Shown here: one piece after another, positions 7,987 to 15,451 of the stretch
Position numbering within the stretch: the stretch's first letter is position 1
How the letters are laid out: each line of letters opens with the position of its first letter
Source: CAYZUE01 sp964481825
Lineage (GTDB): Archaea; Hydrothermarchaeota; Hydrothermarchaeia; Hydrothermarchaeales; JALUUU01
Reading direction: 5' to 3'
Length of the DNA: 26,405 bases
NCBI GenBank assembly: GCA_964481825.1
Contig: CAYZUE010000010.1
Location: 1 to 26,405, forward strand
The notes under the pieces: model-generated
The model's database searches: none
The model's input: only the letters and a program-made list of their open reading frames with translations
What the model was told of the DNA's origin: nothing
Program-made: the position numbers and the translations under genes

Positions 7987-8330
7987 CAATAACGAGAAAT
8001 TTTAAAGTTTTTGGTATCCTAGTGTTGGTTATAATTGCCACGGGAACTATGTACCTATCCCAGTTAGACAAAGCTGAAGCCCAACAGCCTAAGACATATG
8101 ATGCTTACACAGGGGAATATGTGCAGAGTGTTTCTTATTGGGGATACACAAAGTTAGATGGATTTACCACATTAAGATTACAAAGTTCGTCAAATCAAGC
8201 CCATCCCTTGGTGTATGTAACTTTTAAAGACAGCGAACTACCAGTGACTACCAGACTAGGTGGAAGGATATATGAAATAAGTTACTATGACAATGAAAAG
8301 ATTACGGTTAAAGAAACACTTGCGTTTTAA
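7983..8330 (+). CDS. small exported or anchored protein, paralogue of the preceding C-terminal domain (115 aa)
   Basis: The protein has a hydrophobic N-terminal segment (residues 8-24, VFGILVLVIIATGTM) with basic residues before it: a signal peptide ending near AEAQ or a membrane anchor. The rest is one domain of about 75 residues, nearly the same as the C-terminal domain of the upstream gene: GEY, SYWGYTK, TTLRLQ, YVTFKDSELPV, YEISYY, ITVKE. A 32-base stretch (8214-8245) is identical to 7873-7904. The gene probably shares an mRNA with its neighbour. The start is uncertain because the annotated GTG lies within a strong ribosome binding site. I do not recognise the domain and give no function. 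Confidence 0.75.
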   Translation: MTITRNFKVFGILVLVIIATGTMYLSQLDKAEAQQPKTYDAYTGEYVQSVSYWGYTKLDGFTTLRLQSSSNQAHPLVYVTFKDSELPVTTRLGGRIYEISYYDNEKITVKETLAF

Positions 8331-8355
8331 AGTCCATCTAACAGTCTGAAGAATC

Positions 8356-8361
8356 TTTATA
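8356..8361 (+). promoter_or_regulatory. possible TATA box of the structured RNA
   Basis: TTTATA lies about 25 bases upstream of 8381-8386, where the GC-rich folded region begins. It is a reasonable promoter for a free RNA or for a long dapL leader. Confidence 0.45.
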
Positions 8362-8375
8362 CCCGGGGTAGACTT

Positions 8376-8540
8376 GTCTCAGGGAATCTGGTGTACAGTG
8401 GCCATACCTCCATCTTACTGGTCGAGCATGGCACTAGAGTAAGAGTGAAGGTAAAGGTAATCGCAGATGGGGTTACCTTCATGCGAAGGCATGGTAGTGA
8501 GATAGTTTTGAATTGTGCGAGAATTGTTACATAATATTTT
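8376..8540 (+). ncRNA. unclassified structured RNA or dapL leader
   Basis: This non-coding stretch is about half G+C in an AT-rich window, as are the known RNA genes here. By hand it folds as a three-way junction. Helix A pairs 8401-8408 with 8488-8495 (seven of eight pairs). Hairpin B pairs 8413-8419 with 8438-8444. Hairpin C pairs 8446-8454 with 8473-8481 (nine perfect pairs). A further helix may pair 8376-8381 with 8498-8503. T-runs at 8506-8509 and 8537-8541 could end the transcript. I found no signature of SRP RNA, RNase P RNA, an H/ACA or C/D guide, or a known lysine riboswitch. It lies 70-odd bases upstream of the lysine gene dapL. The strand is inferred from the TATA box and the downstream operon; both strands would fold. 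Confidence 0.55.
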
Positions 8541-8541
8541 T
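8532..8541 (+). promoter_or_regulatory. possible TATA box of the dapL operon
   Basis: TAATATTTTT is centred about 40 bases before the dapL ATG, which would give a short leader of about 15 bases. If it is active, the folded RNA just upstream is a separate transcript. The match is moderate. Confidence 0.35.
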
Positions 8542-8576
8542 AACGTTATTACAAAATAGATATCTTGGGTAATATC

Positions 8577-9731
8577 ATGAAGATGTCATCAAGAGTAGAA
8601 AAACTTCCACCTTATTTATTTGCAGATTTGGACAAAAGAATTAGGTCTAAAAGGGAAGAGGGCACAGATATACTACATTTTGGAATTGGAGATCCTGACT
8701 TACCAACACCTGATCATATAATTAATGCCTGTTGTAAGGCTGCAAAGGATCCTGAAAATCATAGGTATCCAAGCTATCAAGGAATGTTAAGTTTCAGAGA
8801 GGCAGTATCCGAGAGATATAAAAGAGATAGAAAAGTTGAATTGGATCCGGAAAGAGAGATTATTACACTCATAGGGTCGAAAGAGGGAATTCATAATGTA
8901 AATTTTTCTCTAATTGACAAGGGAGATGTTGTATTAAATCCCGATCCATGTTATCCGGTGTATTATACTGGGACAATTATCGCTGGGGGTGAACCATTTC
9001 CAATGCCGCTAAAAGAGAAGAACTCCTTCCTCCCCAACTTGGAGAGTATACCCAATGATAAGGTAAAAAAAGCTAAGTTAATGTGGATAAATTATCCTAA
9101 CAACCCAACATCAAGCATTGCGAAAAAGTCTTTCTTTAAGGAAGCAATAGACTTTGCATTTGACAATGGCCTTGCGATTTGTAGTGATGAAGCATATTCA
9201 AAAATTGTCCTAGATAAAACTAAAATCACTTCCCTTCTAGAAGTAAAAGGAGGAAGGGAAGTAGGTATAGTCTTTGATTCTTTATCGAAAACATACAATA
9301 TGACTGGTTGGAGAATTGGATATGCCCTTGGAAATGAAGACTTAATCCAATCTCTGGGTAAAATTAAGACAAATGTAGACTCGGGAGTATCACAGATAAT
9401 TCAAGAAGCCGGAATAACAGCTTTAACGTCCTCTCAAGATTGTATTAGAGAAAACCTAAGAATTTATAGAAGTAGACTTGATGTTCTAGTAAATGGATTG
9501 AACCGCCTGGGTTTTATTTGTAATAAACCAAAAGCAACATTCTATGTATGGATGAAAGTCCCTAATAATGATTCAATGAAGTTTGCTAACATGCTTCTTG
9601 ATAAAGGCGGAATAGTCTGTACTCCAGGAATTGGGTTTGGAGAGCATGGCGAAGGTTATGTAAGATTTGCTCTGACTCAACCTATATCCAAAATAAATGA
9701 TGCACTTAAAAGGCTGGAGAGCATTTTATGA
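8577..9731 (+). CDS. dapL: LL-diaminopimelate aminotransferase (384 aa)
   Basis: This is a PLP-dependent class I/II aminotransferase that converts tetrahydrodipicolinate straight to LL-diaminopimelate, bypassing the acylated intermediates. Family marks are KLPPYLFADLDKRI at the N-terminus, HFGIGDPDLPTPDHI, IGSKEGIHN and NYPNNPTSS. The PLP-binding lysine is K238 in SLSKTYNMTGWRIG. The subgroup assignment is supported by lysA and dapF nearby. Starts at 8565 (TTG), 8577 and 8583 (ATG) are all possible; 8577 is chosen, with GGGTAAT as a weak ribosome site. The stop overlaps the lysA start as ATGA, so the two are translationally coupled. Confidence 0.9.
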   Translation: MKMSSRVEKLPPYLFADLDKRIRSKREEGTDILHFGIGDPDLPTPDHIINACCKAAKDPENHRYPSYQGMLSFREAVSERYKRDRKVELDPEREIITLIGSKEGIHNVNFSLIDKGDVVLNPDPCYPVYYTGTIIAGGEPFPMPLKEKNSFLPNLESIPNDKVKKAKLMWINYPNNPTSSIAKKSFFKEAIDFAFDNGLAICSDEAYSKIVLDKTKITSLLEVKGGREVGIVFDSLSKTYNMTGWRIGYALGNEDLIQSLGKIKTNVDSGVSQIIQEAGITALTSSQDCIRENLRIYRSRLDVLVNGLNRLGFICNKPKATFYVWMKVPNNDSMKFANMLLDKGGIVCTPGIGFGEHGEGYVRFALTQPISKINDALKRLESIL

Positions 9732-11020
9732 GATCCCATATAAGGATAAACAAAAAAAATCACTTAACAATAGGGGGGATTGATTCAGTAGAATTAGTAA
9801 AAAAATTTGGGACGCCTTTATACGTTCTTGATGAAATGCGTATAAGAGAACGGTATAAGGAGTTTAGAGATGCATTTAAAAATTATCCACAGGTAGAAAT
9901 AAAATACGCATATAAAGCTAATAGTAGTTTAGCAGTTCTCAACATATTAAAACAAGAAGGTGCTGGTGCCGATGTTCTCTCTGCCGGTGAAGTTTACCTT
10001 GCAACTAAAATAAATCTCAATCCCGATCAAATTATTTTCACAGGAAACAATAAAACCAATGCTGAATTAGAACTTGCGGTAGAAAAAGGGATTATTATTA
10101 ATTTTGATGCTATTCACGAATTAGACCGATTAGAAAAAATTTGTAAAGCAAATAAAAAGGAAGCTAGAATTTCTTTTCGAGTAAATCCCGCGATTTCTCC
10201 ACAAACTCATGAGCATTTATCAACAGGGTTAAAGGAGAGTAAATTTGGAATTACCGCGACAGAGGCTCTAGAAGCTTATAAAAGAGCAAAAAAAAGTAAG
10301 TATTTAAAAATTAGTGGTATCCAAATGCACATTGGATCCCAGATAACTAGTTCAGTACCATTTGAGTTGGCCACTTCAAAGCTTTTAGATATCGTGGGAG
10401 CTCTTAAAGAAAAATTGGATTTAAATCTTGAATTCATAGATTTAGGGGGGGGAATAGGCATCCGTTATAACAAGGAGGAGCCCTATATTACACCCCAAGA
10501 TTTATCAAAAAAATTAATACCACTTATTGAAACCAAGATAGAAGAGTATAAACTAAAAAGACCTATATTATACTTTGAACCTGGGAGATATATATTAGGC
10601 GATGCTTCTATTTTACTTGCTCAAGTTAGTACTATAAAAAAAACGCCGTATAAGAAATTTATAGGAGTAGACGCGGGGTTTCACGTACTGATTAGACCCA
10701 CACTCTATAATGCCTATCATGAGGTAATAATTGCAAATAAAGCAGGAAAGCCCAACTATGAAAAAGTAGATATTGTAGGTAACGTTTGCGAAAGTGGAGA
10801 TATATTTGCTAAAGATAGATTATTACCAAAAATAGAAGAGGGGGATATTATAGCTTTAATGGATGTAGGTGCTTATGGTATCATAATGAGTTCTCAATAT
10901 AACTCACGTCCGAGGCCTGCTGAGATAATCGTAAAAAATGGTGAATACGATCTCATTCGAGAAAGAGAGAATTTTCAAGATTTAATTTGTAAACAACACG
11001 TTCCAAAGAGGCTAAAATGA
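9728..11020 (+). CDS. lysA: diaminopimelate decarboxylase (430 aa)
   Basis: This enzyme catalyses the last step of lysine synthesis, meso-diaminopimelate to L-lysine and CO2. It has the fold III PLP barrel and beta domain of the ornithine/DAP decarboxylase family. K63 in YAYKAN is the PLP lysine, followed by HIGSQI, the phosphate-binding GGGIGI and EPGRYI. C354 in GNVCESGD is the catalytic cysteine from the partner subunit, and the end shows DVGAYG and SSQYN. The length is normal. Its ATG overlaps the dapL stop, with GGAG eight bases upstream, and its stop overlaps the next ATG (ATGA). dapA and dapB, needed earlier in the pathway, are not in the window. Confidence 0.96.
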   Translation: MRSHIRINKKNHLTIGGIDSVELVKKFGTPLYVLDEMRIRERYKEFRDAFKNYPQVEIKYAYKANSSLAVLNILKQEGAGADVLSAGEVYLATKINLNPDQIIFTGNNKTNAELELAVEKGIIINFDAIHELDRLEKICKANKKEARISFRVNPAISPQTHEHLSTGLKESKFGITATEALEAYKRAKKSKYLKISGIQMHIGSQITSSVPFELATSKLLDIVGALKEKLDLNLEFIDLGGGIGIRYNKEEPYITPQDLSKKLIPLIETKIEEYKLKRPILYFEPGRYILGDASILLAQVSTIKKTPYKKFIGVDAGFHVLIRPTLYNAYHEVIIANKAGKPNYEKVDIVGNVCESGDIFAKDRLLPKIEEGDIIALMDVGAYGIIMSSQYNSRPRPAEIIVKNGEYDLIRERENFQDLICKQHVPKRLK

Positions 11021-12282
11021 AAACTTCCAAGATTTCAGGTTTCTACAAATTAAGCCTTGAAGAAAGACTGGAGGTAGTAGGGGGGTTTGCTAATTTAACT
11101 GCCAGCGAGATTGCAACATTGAAAAATACAGGAGGATTGAGTAATGGATTAGCAGATCAAATGATCGAAAACGTTATTGGGGGATTTACTTTACCATTAG
11201 GTATAACTACAAATTTTAAAATAAATGGAAAAGATTATCTAGTTCCAATGGCTATTGAAGAATCTAGTGTTGTTGCCGCTGCTAGTAATGTTGCCAAAAT
11301 CGCTAGAGAAAAAGGGGGTTTCACTGCTTCATCTTCAGAACCTAGGATGATTGGCCAGATTCAATTGATTGACGTGAAAGAATTTGCGGAAGCGAAGGAG
11401 AAAATTCTAAAAAATAAAAGTGAGATTCTCAAACTTGCTAATGAACAAGACCCTGTTTTAGTTAAATTTGGAGGAGGATGTCAAGATCTTGAAGTAAGAG
11501 AAATTAACACTCAAAAGGGTAAAATGCTAGTTGTTCATCTTATCGTTGACTGTCGCGATGCGATGGGTGCGAATGCTGTTAACACTATGGTAGAAGCAAT
11601 TGCCTCTAAAATTGAAATTTTAAGTGGTGGCAAAGCATTACTTCGAATAATCTCGAATCTTGCTGTTCACCGTTTGACAAGAGCTAAAGGAATTTTTAAT
11701 AAAGAATTACTCGGAGGTGAAAAGGTAGTAGAAGCTATATTGAAAGCTTATGCATTTGCAGCGGCCGACAAATATCGATGCGCAACACATAACAAGGGAA
11801 TAATGAACGGAATAACTGCTGTCACTCTTGCTACAGGGAATGATACTCGAGCTATTGAAGCTGGAGCTCATGCATATGCGTCACTTGATGGAAAATATAC
11901 ATCTTTAAGTCATTATTACAAAAACGATGAAGGTAACTTGGTTGGAGAGATCGAACTTCCAATGGCTGTAGGATTAATCGGAGGTGCAACGGCAATACAT
12001 CCAACCGCTAAAATATGTATCAAAATATTGGGAGTTAAAAAAGCTTCTGAGCTTTCCCAAGTAATTGCATCTGTTGGGCTAGCTCAAAACTTAGCAGCAC
12101 TTAAAGCATTAGCTACAGAAGGTATCCAACGAGGTCATATGAGCCTTCACGCTAGGAACATCGCAATTATGGCTGGTGCAAAAGGAGAGATGATAGAAAA
12201 AGTAGCTAAAATACTTGTAGCTGATAAAAAAATAAGATTTGATAAAGCAAAAGAAATACTAGCCAAACTTTCAGGAGAATAA
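11017..12282 (+). CDS. mvaA: class II HMG-CoA reductase (421 aa)
   Basis: The enzyme interconverts HMG-CoA and mevalonate, the committed step toward archaeal isoprenoid lipids. It is of the bacterial-like class II, known also from Archaeoglobus and Thermoplasmatales, rather than the class I enzyme of most archaea. The catalytic set is visible: glutamate in AIEESSVVAAAS (E81/E82), K260 in THNKGIMNG, D276 in GNDTRAIEAGAH and H378 in MSLHARNIA. DCRDAMGANAVN is the other family signature. The ATG overlaps the lysA stop with AGAGG upstream, so it belongs to the same operon. A lipid gene inside a lysine operon is unexpected. Confidence 0.95.
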   Translation: MKTSKISGFYKLSLEERLEVVGGFANLTASEIATLKNTGGLSNGLADQMIENVIGGFTLPLGITTNFKINGKDYLVPMAIEESSVVAAASNVAKIAREKGGFTASSSEPRMIGQIQLIDVKEFAEAKEKILKNKSEILKLANEQDPVLVKFGGGCQDLEVREINTQKGKMLVVHLIVDCRDAMGANAVNTMVEAIASKIEILSGGKALLRIISNLAVHRLTRAKGIFNKELLGGEKVVEAILKAYAFAAADKYRCATHNKGIMNGITAVTLATGNDTRAIEAGAHAYASLDGKYTSLSHYYKNDEGNLVGEIELPMAVGLIGGATAIHPTAKICIKILGVKKASELSQVIASVGLAQNLAALKALATEGIQRGHMSLHARNIAIMAGAKGEMIEKVAKILVADKKIRFDKAKEILAKLSGE

Positions 12283-12403
12283 ATTAACGTTCTTTAACAA
12301 CATAGCTATTAATTTTCTATTCATAAGTTATTTTAGAAATCATAGTAAAAAAAACTACTTCAGTAAATTAATATAAACCTATATTATTATAATAACTAAT
12401 TTT

Positions 12404-12424
12404 AATTAGAAGACTAATTTTTCT
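12404..12424 (+). terminator. possible terminator after mvaA
   Basis: AATTAG-AAGA-CTAATT forms a six-pair hairpin followed by T-rich sequence about 120 bases after the mvaA stop. The rest of the 189-base gap before dapF is AT-rich without other clear structure. The evidence is weak. Confidence 0.3.
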
Positions 12425-12471
12425 CTGAATTGTACATAATTATTAGTATCACAAGATATTTTTGTTATATT

Positions 12472-13287
12472 ATGAAGTTTTACAAGTATCAAGGCGCTGG
12501 AAATGATTTTATTCTTATAAATAATCTCCAAGACAAAATTGAAGAAAGTCAGAAAGCAGAGTTGGCGAAAAGATATTGTAAACGACATTTTAGCATTGGA
12601 GCAGATGGTATTATGATTTTAGAAAATTCTGACGAATACGATGCTAAAATGCGATTTTTTAATCCTGATGGTAGTGAAGGCGAGATGTGTGGTAATGCAA
12701 TAAGATGCTTTGCTAGACATATCTATGAACGGGGTATTAACAAAAAAAAAGAGCTAAATATTGATACCCTAGCGGGTGTGAAAAGAAATTGGTTAACTGT
12801 GAAAAACGGTGAAGTGAAAAATGTGAAAGTAGATATGGGCAAACCTTTAATTAAAAATCAAAATTTAATTCTTGATGTCAAAGGAATTCCTATGAAAATG
12901 TTTTCCTTGGAGGTAGGGGTTCCTCATGCTGTTTTAATAGTTAATGATTTAGTGAGACTCAAAGTCAACGAAATAGGGAAGGATATACGGAATAATCCTA
13001 TTTTCCCTAAAGGCACAAATGTCAATTTTCTTCAGCAAATGGGGAAGAACAGGTTTAAGATTAGGACATATGAGCGTGGGGTTGAAGGAGAAACAATGGC
13101 CTGTGGTACTGGTATATGTGCCTCTGGTTCTTCTGCAGTTCTCCTTGGACTTGCCGATGCTGATAAACCTATTGAAATTGAAGCTGAAGGAGGTAAGATT
13201 CTAGTTGAGATAACTAAGATTGGAGATGAATTAGAAACTGTATTTATGAGTGGGCCATCCGAATTTATTTACGAAGGAGAGATTTGA
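12472..13287 (+). CDS. dapF: diaminopimelate epimerase (271 aa)
   Basis: This enzyme converts LL-diaminopimelate (the DapL product) to meso-diaminopimelate (the LysA substrate), so it completes the route with its neighbours. The two catalytic cysteines are C73 in EMCGNAIR and C211 in MACGTGICASG, and the N-terminal KYQGAGNDFI is a family mark. The frame is open from 12430, but homologues start with MKFYKYQGAGNDF, so the ATG at 12472 is chosen. No Shine-Dalgarno site lies before it. The AT-rich DNA upstream could hold a TATA box for a leaderless mRNA. It is separated from mvaA by 189 bases, so it probably has its own promoter. Confidence 0.95.
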   Translation: MKFYKYQGAGNDFILINNLQDKIEESQKAELAKRYCKRHFSIGADGIMILENSDEYDAKMRFFNPDGSEGEMCGNAIRCFARHIYERGINKKKELNIDTLAGVKRNWLTVKNGEVKNVKVDMGKPLIKNQNLILDVKGIPMKMFSLEVGVPHAVLIVNDLVRLKVNEIGKDIRNNPIFPKGTNVNFLQQMGKNRFKIRTYERGVEGETMACGTGICASGSSAVLLGLADADKPIEIEAEGGKILVEITKIGDELETVFMSGPSEFIYEGEI

Positions 13288-13302
13288 CAACAATATACAA
13301 TA

Positions 13303-13704
13303 ATGATAGAGATTAGACGAAGGATTATCAATGACATTACGAATCATGCATTGAAGGATGCCCCAAAAGAGGCCTGCGGGATTTTAGTAGGAAAGAATAG
13401 TCAAGTTGAAGAGATTTATGAATGTAAAAATTCAAGTGAATCTCCAGAAACAAATTATGTAATAGCGCCTTCAGATTTATTAACAACTTTAGAAGATTTA
13501 GAGACGGAGAGTAATGATATTATTGGATTTTATCACTCACATCCAACGGGGCCTGATAAACCCTCTAGTATTGATATTGATAGGGCAACCTGGGAAGATC
13601 ATTCATATGTAATAGTATCAATAGCTGATAAATTATCTATATCTTCATGGAAGTTTCAGAGAGAAAAAAATAAATTTGCAAGAGAAGAAATGAAAATAAT
13701 TTAA
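13303..13704 (+). CDS. JAMM/MPN-domain metalloprotease, likely desampylase (133 aa)
   Basis: This is a zinc isopeptidase of the JAB1/MPN/Mov34 family. Archaeal members (HvJAMM1, AfJAMM) remove ubiquitin-like SAMP proteins from targets; some relatives process sulfur carriers. The JAMM motif is complete: E23 in KEACGILVG, then H78, H80, S88 and D91 in HSHPTGPDKPSSIDIDRA. The protein is a single domain of typical archaeal length. It starts 15 bases after dapF, so it is probably on the same mRNA; no Shine-Dalgarno site is seen. The Cdc48 genes two genes away make a protein turnover role attractive, but the partner SAMP is not in the window and the substrate is unknown. Confidence 0.88.
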   Translation: MIEIRRRIINDITNHALKDAPKEACGILVGKNSQVEEIYECKNSSESPETNYVIAPSDLLTTLEDLETESNDIIGFYHSHPTGPDKPSSIDIDRATWEDHSYVIVSIADKLSISSWKFQREKNKFAREEMKII

Positions 13705-13793
13705 TTTGTTAGAACTTAAAGTATATGCGATAAAATAAACTGTTTGAATCAATTTATAATTAAACAATAAAATCCATCTTAAAGGTCTGATCA

Positions 13794-14699
13794 TTAGACT
13801 ATTTTATTAGCAATTTCTTGCACCTTTGAATTATAAACATTCTTAATCTCTTCTATCTTTGCCTTATTTTGATAATTGAAGGCCTTGCTCATTTGTATCC
13901 CCAAAATTTCAACTCTTAACTTTCCAATATTTTTTTCACATTTTCCTCTTTGTTTTTCAGCTTCTTGGCATGCTAATTCTAGAACTTTGATATCTGAAGA
14001 AGTATATTTATCCCTAGCTATGAATTCTTGTTTATTCTTTAACATATGGTGAATTTTTCCTGCAGTCTCTTCTATAAGATAGCTGAAGACCTCTTCTTTG
14101 ATGTTACCCGCATCATTTTCATCTGCTTGTCGTAATAAGGAGTTTTTTTGGAACTTCTTTTTGAGTTTGACCGTTTCTATTTTTTTGTCAAATATAAACT
14201 GAAAAATATCTTTTAAATTGCATTCCTCCCCATTAATGCTTACAATATAACCCTTAGATATATTATCAGCCTTATCAAAAAACTCTTCGTTTAGATTCGA
14301 AAATTTAGATTCGATTTCAGCCATCTCTTTACTACTTGTCATCGTATATTCTTGTTGCCTATCAAAATATTTCCCACATACTTCAGAAGTTTTTATTTCA
14401 AGATTCCTAAATTTATCTCTTTGAATTTGGAATTCTTCATCCAATTTTAGTTTCTTTTCAAATTGTTTAACAAATTTTTTTGAATTATCTAAATCAAGTT
14501 TTACACAATCTCTAAAGTTAATAAGTGGTAAAATTGCTAAACCAATATCATTTTTATTAAAGTTTAGACAATTATCGACAATTAAATAAATATCTGAAAG
14601 TGTTTTCTCTAAAGTTAGCGGTTCTTCTGAGCATTTTGATAAACTTTTAATTTTAATCTTAAGATTTTGCAATTCATTATTCAAATTATTAGAACTCAT
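13794..14699 (-). CDS. orphan coiled-coil protein (301 aa)
   Basis: I recognise no family. The protein is rich in lysine, glutamate, asparagine and leucine, and mostly helical by appearance. Charged heptad-like stretches at about 80-150 and 230-300 suggest coiled coils. There is no signal peptide or membrane segment. C111 and a few other cysteines form no metal-site pattern. It lies 50 bases downstream of the Phr-like gene on the same strand but has its own good TATA box 28 bases before the ATG and no Shine-Dalgarno site, so it is probably made from a leaderless mRNA. The long frame, the promoter and the good spacing argue that it is real. Confidence 0.75.
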   Translation of the reverse strand: MSSNNLNNELQNLKIKIKSLSKCSEEPLTLEKTLSDIYLIVDNCLNFNKNDIGLAILPLINFRDCVKLDLDNSKKFVKQFEKKLKLDEEFQIQRDKFRNLEIKTSEVCGKYFDRQQEYTMTSSKEMAEIESKFSNLNEEFFDKADNISKGYIVSINGEECNLKDIFQFIFDKKIETVKLKKKFQKNSLLRQADENDAGNIKEEVFSYLIEETAGKIHHMLKNKQEFIARDKYTSSDIKVLELACQEAEKQRGKCEKNIGKLRVEILGIQMSKAFNYQNKAKIEEIKNVYNSKVQEIANKIV

Positions 14700-14723
14700 C
14701 TTAAATTAAAATTTTATTAAAAT

Positions 14724-14731
14724 AATATAAA
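14724..14731 (-). promoter_or_regulatory. TATA box of the coiled-coil gene
   Basis: On the minus strand this reads TTTATATT, centred 28 bases before the ATG at 14699. It predicts a start at or a few bases before the ATG. Confidence 0.6.
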
Positions 14732-14749
14732 TTATTGGTGAAATATACA

Positions 14750-15283
14750 TTAAAAACCTATATCACGTAGCTCTTTTTCCATTTGCTCATTTTGGATCTC
14801 TCTACTAACTTGCCCTAAAAAATATTCAACAATTCTTTTAGCGGTATCTAAGTCATCCCTCTCATCCTCTAATTCTTTATATATACTTTCTAGTTCAACT
14901 ATCCTATCTTTTTCTGTCAAGTGAGAAAGCATCTCAAGCTTTGCAGTAATATGTTCTAATTTTGGAAATCCTTTGAGGAGTTCATTATCAAAAACTGGAG
15001 AAATATCAGATATGTCAAATGATCTATGGCCGATTTTTACCTCCAGGATTACCTCTTGAGAAATACCGTAGTACTTTCTAGGTCTGCCCTTCTCTATTTT
15101 TTTATCTCTTGTTTCAAGTATCCCTGCATGGTGCATAAGCTTTAAATGTTCAATTATAGCTTTCTGTCCAACATTTAATTCTTGTGAAACTTGGCTTACA
15201 TAACAAGGACCATCAGAAAGAAGTTGAAGTATCTCCCGCCTGGTATCGTTTCCAAGCATATTTAAAATTTGATCAAGTTTCAT
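14750..15283 (-). CDS. Phr-like ArsR-family transcription regulator (177 aa)
   Basis: This is a winged-helix regulator. Residues 1-75 form the DNA-binding domain: LGNDTRREILQLL, a recognition helix around VGQKAIIEHLKLMHHAGIL (38-56) and a wing with KGRPRKYYGIS (66-75). The C-terminal half (about 100-170) is a charged helical region for dimerisation. The whole layout closely resembles Phr of Pyrococcus, a heat-shock repressor of its own gene, hsp20 and an AAA+ ATPase gene. There are no cysteine pairs for metal sensing, unlike metal-responsive ArsR proteins. It is divergent from the tandem cdc48 genes, which fits such a regulon. The ATG at 15283 matches where homologues begin; in-frame starts at 15307 and 15322 also exist. 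Confidence 0.85.
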   Translation of the reverse strand: MKLDQILNMLGNDTRREILQLLSDGPCYVSQVSQELNVGQKAIIEHLKLMHHAGILETRDKKIEKGRPRKYYGISQEVILEVKIGHRSFDISDISPVFDNELLKGFPKLEHITAKLEMLSHLTEKDRIVELESIYKELEDERDDLDTAKRIVEYFLGQVSREIQNEQMEKELRDIGF

Positions 15284-15320
15284 TATAACAAATAGTTTAT
15301 TTAACATGGGAAAAAATAAC

Positions 15321-15368
15321 ATATGGTTACTAAATTCTTTTACCTAGTTATTTATTCAATAACCATAT
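15321..15368. promoter_or_regulatory. inverted repeat, candidate operator between phr-like gene and cdc48
   Basis: A perfect nine-base inverted repeat, ATATGGTTA (15321-15329) and TAACCATAT (15360-15368), spans 30 bases in the 168-base divergent gap. TGGTTA resembles the TGGTAA core I recall for Pyrococcus Phr sites. Autoregulation and control of cdc48 are inferred. Confidence 0.45.
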
Positions 15369-15451
15369 AATAACAATAAGTTACTTTAATAAAATAGGAT
15401 TAATAATAAAAATTAAATGATATGCTTACAGATTATATAAAGGTGTGAAAA

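Noticed and set aside
8376..8510. Known lysine (L-box), TPP or cobalamin riboswitch, SRP RNA or RNase P RNA
   Set aside because: The conserved boxes of these families were looked for by eye on both strands and not found, so the RNA was left unclassified.
8401..8520. H/ACA or C/D guide RNA
   Set aside because: No ACA box at the right distance from the hairpins and no C/D box pair with a kink-turn could be placed.
13705..13793. Possible small RNA or terminator between the convergent JAMM and coiled-coil genes
   Set aside because: AT-rich with no stable hairpin or composition shift.
15433..15441. TATATAA-like sequence just before the first cdc48 ATG as its TATA box
   Set aside because: It is only about 15 bases from the ATG, so transcription would begin inside the gene; the visible ribosome site also needs a start further upstream.
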